From positions 1 through 31,972 of the IMG/VR virus record IMGVR_UViG_3300032092_000146: a DNA stretch of 31,972 bases, one strand, 5' to 3'. Below the pieces are notes generated by a model that had not been told where the DNA came from, made no database searches, and saw nothing but the letters and a program-made list of their open reading frames with translations. This DNA comes from a virus. Positions 26,856 through 31,972 of this stretch are shown piece by piece (within the stretch, counting starts at the first letter, position 1; every line of letters starts with the position of its first letter). The translations under genes were made by a program, and so were the position numbers.

Positions 26856-29119
26856 GCTTTCGTGATTTTATTGCCTTTGCGGATTACCAACTGCTGCTCC
26901 CAAATGTGTCTGCATTGGGGACGGTTCACTCCGCTGGCGGTATGGTACCAACCGCCTCTGCGATTCCAAACGCTATACCCCATGATATTGGAGATGCCGT
27001 TGATGTCGTCACGGGTGTACACCTTGCCTTGGTCAGCGAGGTCCAGCATCACCTTGCAGAACTCACGGCTGGTTTGTTTGTCCTTGTTGCTGAATCCAGC
27101 GGCCCAAGAGTATTTGTAGCGGACTTCAAGCACGGGTTCATCCGTTGGCTTGGCACCTTCCTTGGAGATTTGGTCCACCGCTCTTGCGATAGGGTAGCGG
27201 CCTTTGGTAATCAAGTATGCCACCCGCTTGGCGACCTTGGCCTTGCTGACCCCGAACTCCTTGGCCATTTCTTCTACCGATGCGTCCCGATTCTTCTTGC
27301 GGTACTTTTCAATTTTCTCGTCGAGTTCTTTCTCTTCCTCCCCAAGTTCAGCGAAGGCTTGACGGACTTGGTCGTCCAAGTCGGCATCAAACCGCATTGG
27401 CTTGGAGTGCATGACCACATAATCGTCCGAACTGCTCCCAAACTTACTTGCGACCACCTGCAAGACCTTGAATTCCTCGTCCCCCCATCCGTAGTCCTCG
27501 GTGTCTTCTTCGCCCCATTGGGGTTCGCTGAACGCCTGCTCCTGCACGCCCAATAGGGTGTTCACTTCTTCGGCCGTCAACCCGAAACCAGCGGATAACA
27601 TTGTGCGGGCCATCTCCAAGGTGATTTTTTCTTGGGCATAGTGACGGACGATTCTCATCAGGTTTTGGTACTCCCTGCCCGACAATTTCTTGATGTTGTC
27701 GTTCCCCATCATGGCGGGGGTTTGCGGTTGCTCGTCGGGTTGGGGATTGGGTCCGACGACATCCGAAGGCGTGCCAGCGGGGGTCATCAGCCCTTGGCCC
27801 TCTGCCTTCGCAGGAAGCGATACAAGCGCACGGATTTCATTGGGTGACATTGACTCCAGCACCTTGTTTGCAACGAGCGGAGAGAGGCTATTAATAGCCG
27901 TGATGACATCCTGCACGCTGCTCTCGGTCTTCACTTCGATGGCAGGCAGTCCCGCCTTCTCTCGGAGTTCGGTGGGTGTCATTGCTTGAATCATTGCGTT
28001 CTCGCTTAACTGCTCGGTAATCGGCTCAATGGGTATCAATTCCATCCCTTCCACTCCATTGAACGAACCCAAATAGTTAATCATCCGCTCCACCTTCCTC
28101 ACTCGGTCGTTGACATAGGTGGCCTTGAATAGTTCGTATGCCTCCACCAGTTCTTGCCTGCCTCCCAGTTGGCCCTCGGTCTTCACTCCAAAGAGCATCG
28201 GGTTCACGACACGGTGCGAAATAAAGATTTCGGACTGGATGGCCTTGTTCAAAATCTCAAACTGCTTGTCCATGTCGCTCGGCGTGAGCGGTTCAAGCGT
28301 CGGGGCCTTGCTGACATCATCGTTAAAGGTCACCACAAAGCGACCCGCATTGTCGGTCCCGCTGAACTTGCGCTTGATTTGCCGTTCAATGTCACCCTGT
28401 TCTTCGGGTGTCGGGATGCCGTTGTTGAAGTTTATTAAGTACCCACCCCAAAAGTTATTCCGCAGGTTGTTGTTGTGAAAGTTGGATACCTGCACATCCG
28501 CTTCAATCCATGCCAACCCCCCCATGTATTCGGGGAGCGGATAGGACTTCACGCCAGCGGCATAGACCCTGTAATAGAACAACTGCTTGCCGATGCGGTT
28601 GTCTGCATCAAAGGCGGGGATTTTCTCTACATCCCCGATTTTGGGGTAGAGTTGGACCATTGCGTCGTCGTACCAATCGGCAACCTGGAACATCCGCTCG
28701 TCCTTGTCCACACGGATTTTTTCAAAGGGAATGTGCTCCATCTTCGCAATGGTTCCCATTTTGTTCCATGTAACCGCAACCGCAAACCCGTTGAATAGTT
28801 CCAAGTCAAGGACGAGTTTCTCGGTGATGTCGTTGAGGTCGTCATGCTCGCTCAACCCGTCAAAAAACTTGGCGTAGCGGGCCTGCTGCTCAACCGTCAT
28901 CTTCTCCCCAGGTTGCCAGCCTCCGCCCACGATGTAGTTAACCTTCCCGTTCACAATAGCGTTGTGCTTGCTGCTTCGGCGGTAGTTGTCCAGCAGATAG
29001 TAGGGGTACTCGTTGAACGCCCCGTAGGTGATGTACTTGCCCGCTTTGTTTTCAAGCATCACGGGGACTTTGTGTTCAATCCCAAGCCATTGGGTGAACG
29101 ATTGCTTTATGCTGCTCAT
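26852..29119 (-). CDS. portal protein with HTH-like and MuF-like C-terminal region
   Basis: The 755-aa protein is larger than a normal portal (about 400-550 aa). Residues 1-480 look like a portal: HKVPVMLENKAGKYITYGAF, IEADVQVSNFHNNNLRNNFW, QIKRKFSGTDNAGRFVVTFN and VRKVERMINYLGS. The segment VEEMAKEFGVSKAKVAKRVA (about 615-634) reads as a helix-turn-helix-like motif within a charged linker. Residues about 665-755 include TSREFCKVMLDLADQGKVYT, IMGYSVWNRRGGWYHTASG and NRPQCRHIWEQQLVIRK, a pattern shared with MuF-type minor head proteins. Portal and MuF-type domains are usually separate neighbouring genes. It forms the portal ring and may carry the MuF function. Overlaps flank it on both sides. 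Confidence 0.75.
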   Translation of the reverse strand: MSSIKQSFTQWLGIEHKVPVMLENKAGKYITYGAFNEYPYYLLDNYRRSSKHNAIVNGKVNYIVGGGWQPGEKMTVEQQARYAKFFDGLSEHDDLNDITEKLVLDLELFNGFAVAVTWNKMGTIAKMEHIPFEKIRVDKDERMFQVADWYDDAMVQLYPKIGDVEKIPAFDADNRIGKQLFYYRVYAAGVKSYPLPEYMGGLAWIEADVQVSNFHNNNLRNNFWGGYLINFNNGIPTPEEQGDIERQIKRKFSGTDNAGRFVVTFNDDVSKAPTLEPLTPSDMDKQFEILNKAIQSEIFISHRVVNPMLFGVKTEGQLGGRQELVEAYELFKATYVNDRVRKVERMINYLGSFNGVEGMELIPIEPITEQLSENAMIQAMTPTELREKAGLPAIEVKTESSVQDVITAINSLSPLVANKVLESMSPNEIRALVSLPAKAEGQGLMTPAGTPSDVVGPNPQPDEQPQTPAMMGNDNIKKLSGREYQNLMRIVRHYAQEKITLEMARTMLSAGFGLTAEEVNTLLGVQEQAFSEPQWGEEDTEDYGWGDEEFKVLQVVASKFGSSSDDYVVMHSKPMRFDADLDDQVRQAFAELGEEEKELDEKIEKYRKKNRDASVEEMAKEFGVSKAKVAKRVAYLITKGRYPIARAVDQISKEGAKPTDEPVLEVRYKYSWAAGFSNKDKQTSREFCKVMLDLADQGKVYTRDDINGISNIMGYSVWNRRGGWYHTASGVNRPQCRHIWEQQLVIRKGNKITKA

Positions 29120-29670
29120 AGGGTATGGACGGTGAAGTTGAGGGCCGAAATCGTGATAGCACCACCATCGCTTATAGCGTTGACCAAGATGGTAAATTCG
29201 TCGTTGACGGTACCTTGCAAGACGGCTTCAATCGTCACCGAGTGACCATCACTATGCGTGGTCGTAATGTCGGTCATTGACTGGTTTATGGCGTTGCCGT
29301 TCTTGGCGATGTAAATCTTGATTTGGTTGCCGTTGCCCTGCGAGAATACCATACTTGCCGATACGCGCAAAGCCGCATTGGTTGTACCTGTGTAGGTGAT
29401 GGAGGTCGTGGTCCGTGAAAAGTTGTAGGTCGTCAGCAGACCCGACTTCATCGCAGAGGTCAGTTTTACCGCACTCCCTTGGGTTGGGGTGAATGCGGTG
29501 TCCGTGTCAAGGTACAGGTTCGCAACGCCCCGCTCTCGGTCCAATGTGGCGGTGTCTGCGAGGTCGTCAAATAGTCCACCCACACGGACGGCGGTGTTTG
29601 CTCCTGCGGTGGTTTCGTTGGTGATAGTCAGGGCCGAAGCCTGCAACTGACTGCGAGTTTGTACGCTCAT
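29116..29670 (-). CDS. 184-aa beta-rich structural protein (C1q/TNF-like)
   Basis: The protein starts MSVQTRSQLQASALTITNET and is beta-rich with Thr/Ala/Asn repeats: DTAFTPTQGSAVKLTSAMKS, YTGTTNAALRVSASMVFSQG and NGNQIKIYIAKNGNAINQSM. The strand pattern in the last 110 residues resembles a C1q/TNF jelly roll, a common knob of phage fibres. The stop overlaps the portal ATG by four bases. It may be a head or neck appendage. The fold call comes from pattern, not a motif match. Confidence 0.5.
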   Translation of the reverse strand: MSVQTRSQLQASALTITNETTAGANTAVRVGGLFDDLADTATLDRERGVANLYLDTDTAFTPTQGSAVKLTSAMKSGLLTTYNFSRTTTSITYTGTTNAALRVSASMVFSQGNGNQIKIYIAKNGNAINQSMTDITTTHSDGHSVTIEAVLQGTVNDEFTILVNAISDGGAITISALNFTVHTL

Positions 29671-30065
29671 TGGAATGTTTGGTCAAAGGTTGAATCAAAG
29701 ATGCTGACGGCACTTGCGCCGTAGACATTGTACTGGATGGTATTGGCGAAGGTGTTAAAGGTGAGCGAAACTACCTGTACATACGCCAAGCCCGTTTCAA
29801 CCACCGCAACGGATGCTGCAACCGTGCTACTGGTATCGTAAACCTCATACTTATACGAGCCTGTTTCAACCGCCCCCACGGCAAGCGAAAATTTGTCATA
29901 GCGGTTGGTGTAGTTGGAAAGGTTGTCGGATTTCAGCAGGGTAAAGTCGGTCGTGGCGTTCTTGGCAATGTTGGTCAAGCGCAGGATGTAACGGTCCCCC
30001 GATGAGGCCCGCTGCGTCCAAGTGACGACGATCGTGTTCGTGGTGTTGGGGGATAGGTAAATCAC
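29667..30065 (-). CDS. 132-aa structural protein, GTG start
   Basis: I read this gene from GTG 30065, giving 132 aa with the start (M)IYLSPNTTNTIVVTWTQRAS and a beta-rich body with YKYEVYDTSSTVAASVAVVE and a C-terminal VYGASAVSIFDSTFDQTFQ. A longer ATG frame to 30197 would overlap the glycosyltransferase by about 100 bases and its extra residues look like out-of-frame coding, so I rejected it. A full promoter, TTG-N18-TACATTTG (30074-30102), precedes the GTG. The product overlaps the next gene by four bases and is probably an appendage or adaptor. Function unknown. Confidence 0.5.
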   Translation of the reverse strand: MIYLSPNTTNTIVVTWTQRASSGDRYILRLTNIAKNATTDFTLLKSDNLSNYTNRYDKFSLAVGAVETGSYKYEVYDTSSTVAASVAVVETGLAYVQVVSLTFNTFANTIQYNVYGASAVSIFDSTFDQTFQ

Positions 30066-30073
30066 TCTATTCC

Positions 30074-30102
30074 CAAATGTAGGATGCGCCCGAATTTCAC
30101 AA
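30074..30102 (-). promoter_or_regulatory. promoter TTG-N18-TACATTTG inside the glycosyltransferase end
   Basis: On the minus strand TTG (30100-30102) is followed after 18 bases by TACATTTG (30074-30081). This has the spacing and sequence of a Bacteroidota promoter. It lies at the end of the glycosyltransferase ORF and eight bases before the GTG at 30065. It would drive the portal operon separately. Confidence 0.6.
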
Positions 30103-31173
30103 TTTGCGCCCGATACTTCGGTAGAGTTCGGCCCTCCGTTCGGCGGTCTTTCTGATGTCAAAGCGTTCCCGTACATCTTTGGACAACTGCATGGCAAGGG
30201 AGCGAGCGTAGTCGGGTTCGTTCACAAACTTGCGGACCGCCTTGTACCAAGCGTCTTTCTTCCCGTAGGGGATGAGCAGACCGTTGTGGCCGTGGGTAAT
30301 TATGTCGGTGTAGGGGATGGTTTCGGATGCGATGATAGCCTTGCCCATCCAGCCCGCTTCCACGACCTTCAGTTCGCTTTTGAGGCGGTTGAACTTAGTA
30401 TCACGCAGCGGTGCAATCGTGGCGTTGATGAAGTTGTAGCCCCCGACATAGGAGTAGATGTCAGCCGCTTGGATGCGTCCGTAATTCTTATTCAAGCCAC
30501 GGCAGGAGAGCATCCGTTCGTAATCGTCATAGACGGGGTTGCCGTCGTTCCACCCGCCGAGATAGATTTTGTATCTTCCATCCAGCGACTTGTCATGGGC
30601 AAGCAGGGAAAACGAATGCTCCACCAAGGCGATGTCCTCTTGGTGCTGCGCCCCTCCAAACCAGCCGATTTTAAACAGGTGCGGTTCGGGTTCTGCGTTA
30701 GTGTCGGGGAGGTACTGCTGGTAGGCTTCGTAGGGTTCGTTGGGTAGGATGGTGACGGCCTTATTGAGCAGGCGAATCTTCTGCGCCAAGTGTTCGGTCG
30801 TGGTGGTCACATGGTCGGCCAAGCGGATATGCTCACGAATCTGCTCGTCAAGTTTGGTGTCCAGGTAATGCCGATACATGATGTGTCCCGATTCCAGCAC
30901 CCAGTAGTCGTCAAGGTCCAATATCACCTTCGCCCCAAACGCCGTTAGAGCCTCGTAAACCTTCCGAATTTGTTCCAAGGTACCTTGGCACCAAAGACGA
31001 TTAAATAGCCACACATCAACGGTCTTTAGGTCCTCATCCTTGACATTGGCGATGTTGTCCACGCACACATAGTCAAACTCCGTGAAGTTGTCGCCCAAGT
31101 AAGCGTTCGGCATTTCCAATCGGTAGAAGGAACACCCCGTCGGGTGGGCGTTGTAAACGATGCAAATTCTCAT
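30097..31173 (-). CDS. GT-B type glycosyltransferase (GT4-like)
   Basis: The 358-aa protein begins MRICIVYNAHPTGCSFYRLE and has the two-domain GT-B layout. The first half includes AKVILDLDDYWVLESGHIMY (about 91-110) and ADHVTTTTEHLAQKI (about 127-141); the second half starts FKIGWFGGAQHQEDI (about 172-186), with INATIAPLRDTKFNRLKSEL and LKVVEAGWMGKAIIASETIP near the donor site (the E of the LKVVE segment fits the EX7E-type pair). It likely adds a sugar to a phage or host glycan. It is a single-gene unit: a terminator and a -7 box lie just upstream, and its ATG follows the box by four bases. It is separated from the other transferase genes by about 20 kb. Confidence 0.8.
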   Translation of the reverse strand: MRICIVYNAHPTGCSFYRLEMPNAYLGDNFTEFDYVCVDNIANVKDEDLKTVDVWLFNRLWCQGTLEQIRKVYEALTAFGAKVILDLDDYWVLESGHIMYRHYLDTKLDEQIREHIRLADHVTTTTEHLAQKIRLLNKAVTILPNEPYEAYQQYLPDTNAEPEPHLFKIGWFGGAQHQEDIALVEHSFSLLAHDKSLDGRYKIYLGGWNDGNPVYDDYERMLSCRGLNKNYGRIQAADIYSYVGGYNFINATIAPLRDTKFNRLKSELKVVEAGWMGKAIIASETIPYTDIITHGHNGLLIPYGKKDAWYKAVRKFVNEPDYARSLAMQLSKDVRERFDIRKTAERRAELYRSIGRKL

Positions 31174-31177
31174 GGTT

Positions 31178-31185
31178 CAAAGGTA
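31178..31185 (-). promoter_or_regulatory. -7 box TACCTTTG before the glycosyltransferase
   Basis: The minus strand reads TACCTTTG, a full match to TAnnTTTG. It follows the terminator's T run after one base and stands four bases before ATG 31173. The message would be leaderless. No standard -33 TTG is visible because the terminator occupies that space. Confidence 0.5.
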
Positions 31186-31186
31186 C

Positions 31187-31218
31187 AAAAAAAAGGGCCA
31201 CCCCTTGCGAGATGGCCC
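31187..31218 (-). terminator. terminator after the tail tube gene
   Basis: On the minus strand GGGCCA and TGGCCC form a 6-bp stem with a 12-base loop (31195-31218), followed by eight Ts (31187-31194). This ends transcription of the capsid-tail tube segment just before the glycosyltransferase promoter box. Confidence 0.8.
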
Positions 31219-31265
31219 AGACCACTAAACCATGCGGGGTATGAGGCCCGCAGGTCAAAGATACT

Positions 31266-31793
31266 CTACGAACCGCTGATTTGTGCGGTCAGCGCAGAGA
31301 ATGTTGCTGGCAAGATGTTCAGCATTGCATCGGGTTCCATGCCCGTCAGCGTCATCTCGTAGCCTGAACGGTCACCGAATGCAGTACCCGTTCCAGCAGT
31401 TCCAGCGGAGGCTTCCAAGCCATTCGCAGCACCCAACACCCAGTAGCGGCTGTTGTTGTCTTGGACGATGACCAGCAAGCGATTCCGAGCCAAGAGGCGC
31501 AGTTCATTCCGCACGGCGGTCTGCAACTTGTTGATTGTAAAGGTTACTTCGGGCGTGTAGAACAAGGTTCCGTTCTCGGTGCTTGCGTTCAAGGTTTCCG
31601 TCATGGACGAAGTGGCCTTGGTCAAGTCGTACTCGTAGAATCCCGATGAGAAACCCGTGAAGCCTGTGACCGTTCCGCTTCCGTTGGTGTTCACGGAACC
31701 CGTTGGGTTAAAGGCTTGGACAAAGACAGTTTTGATACCGCCGACTGAATCACGGCATCCGAGGGCGTAGCCCGTAGTGAGGGAACAAGACAT
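31266..31793 (-). CDS. major tail tube protein
   Basis: The 175-aa protein begins MSCSLTTGYALGCRDSVGGI and is beta-rich. VTFTINKLQTAVRNELRLLA (about 83-102) and ARNRLLVIVQDNNSRYWVLG (about 102-121) are followed by TGTAFGDRSGYEMTLTGMEP (about 134-153), a pattern I associate with tail tube proteins of Bacteroidota phages. The length is usual. The stop is 48 bases from a terminator, and a hairpin separates the gene from the capsid gene upstream, so abundant, separate expression is likely. An alternative is another beta-rich virion protein. Confidence 0.65.
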   Translation of the reverse strand: MSCSLTTGYALGCRDSVGGIKTVFVQAFNPTGSVNTNGSGTVTGFTGFSSGFYEYDLTKATSSMTETLNASTENGTLFYTPEVTFTINKLQTAVRNELRLLARNRLLVIVQDNNSRYWVLGAANGLEASAGTAGTGTAFGDRSGYEMTLTGMEPDAMLNILPATFSALTAQISGS

Positions 31794-31829
31794 AGTGTAT
31801 ATTTTATTTTAGGGATGGAACAAAATAAC

Positions 31830-31851
31830 GGGGGGAAGTTTCCCTCCCCCC
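31830..31851 (-). terminator. hairpin with GAAA loop after the capsid gene (right copy)
   Basis: In this copy the minus strand forms GGGGGGAGG, loop GAAA, CTTCCCCCC: a 9-bp stem with one G-U pair and a GNRA tetraloop. It follows the capsid stop at 31858-31860 and precedes the tail tube ATG at 31793. The trailing GTTATTTTGTT is only partly T-rich, so a leaky terminator or mRNA-end stabiliser is likely. Confidence 0.6.
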
Positions 31852-31857
31852 TTACAC

Positions 31858-31972
31858 TTAGGCCAGTTTGAAGTCAACCATCAAGTCGGGATAGGCGAAC
31901 TGCACACCTGCTTTGAAGGCGGCCTGGAAGCGGACTTCATCGTTGTCCTTGGAGTACCACAACTCAAAGTTT
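31858..31972 (-). CDS. major capsid protein, C-terminal fragment (right copy)
   Basis: This is the last part of the gene at 134-1069, cut by the window edge and ending with the same MVDFKLA and TAA at 31858-31860. It is the second copy created by the terminal overlap, not a separate gene. Confidence 0.9.
   Translation of the reverse strand, partial: NFELWYSKDNDEVRFQAAFKAGVQFAYPDLMVDFKLA

Larger units (their letters stand above)
31724..31972. repeat. terminal direct repeat, right copy
   Basis: This segment repeats bases 1-248 with one extra C at 31846-31851 (six Cs instead of five). The repeat joins tail tube start and capsid end, as at the left edge. It shows that the genome circularises or was assembled from permuted ends. 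Confidence 0.95.

Noticed and set aside
26846-27556. 236-codon plus-strand frame
   Set aside because: Antisense to the portal C-terminus, which has recognisable MuF-like residues on the minus strand.
30066-30197. ATG start at 30197 for the 176-codon version of the 29667 gene
   Set aside because: It would overlap the glycosyltransferase by about 100 bases, and the extra residues look like out-of-frame coding. A promoter with correct spacing precedes the GTG at 30065.
1-31972. tRNA genes, CRISPR arrays, IS elements, reverse transcriptase or diversity-generating repeats, integrase
   Set aside because: No cloverleaf-like or TTC-loop patterns, regular spaced repeats, transposase, RT or recombinase motifs were found by eye. 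A tRNA or profile search could still find a weak case.

Overview
The window is one complete, circularly permuted phage genome of about 31.7 kb. Its last 249 bases repeat its first 248, differing only by one base in a C homopolymer, so the ends join and the start point is arbitrary. The phage looks like a tailed, siphovirus-like virus of a Bacteroidota host. Start codons lack Shine-Dalgarno sequences and often follow A/C-rich leaders. Several operon starts carry the Bacteroidota -7 element TAnnTTTG, and the replication and portal proteins resemble versions known from Bacteroidota phages. I see no integrase, recombinase, tRNA, CRISPR array or insertion sequence, so a virulent lifestyle is likely but not proven. 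The host assignment is an inference.

Nearly every gene is on the minus strand, so read the map from high to low coordinates. A divergent control region (about 21640-21808) starts the leftward early block: small proteins, an Erf/Rad52-like annealing protein (20690-21250), an SSB-like protein (19282-19524), a primase-helicase (16910-19144), a DEAD/DEAH helicase (15281-16714), a VRR-NUC nuclease (14947-15273) and a DnaA-domain-IV-like protein (13997-14347). An iteron-like repeat cluster between primase and helicase (16707-16975) is the best origin candidate. A strong terminator (13942-13973) closes this block. Next come a sigma-like protein (13377-13928), small genes and the terminase subunits (10828-12412).

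The late block runs through two glycosyltransferases and a methyltransferase (8995-10729), tail chaperones with a probable -1 frameshift (8253-8998), a neck-like protein, Dit-like and hub-like tail proteins, a tape measure, an XkdF-like protease, a scaffold and the major capsid protein. It then crosses the window junction to the tail tube (31266-31793), a third glycosyltransferase (30097-31173), structural proteins, the portal (26852-29119), connector and tail-completion genes, a lectin-like tail protein (24096-25247), a holin, a spanin-like protein and a metallophosphoesterase. Only two genes point right: an 83-aa protein and a T7-lysozyme-like amidase (21809-22515). The amidase overlaps the end of the phosphoesterase gene head to head.

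The most unusual features are: the iteron cluster with an alternating purine-pyrimidine tract; a promoter, 15-codon ORF and terminator ahead of the primase, which resembles an attenuator; promoter boxes placed so that transcripts would be leaderless; two tiny membrane peptides sharing FGRFF; a portal fused to HTH-like and MuF-like segments; and three glycosyltransferases plus a methyltransferase among virion genes.
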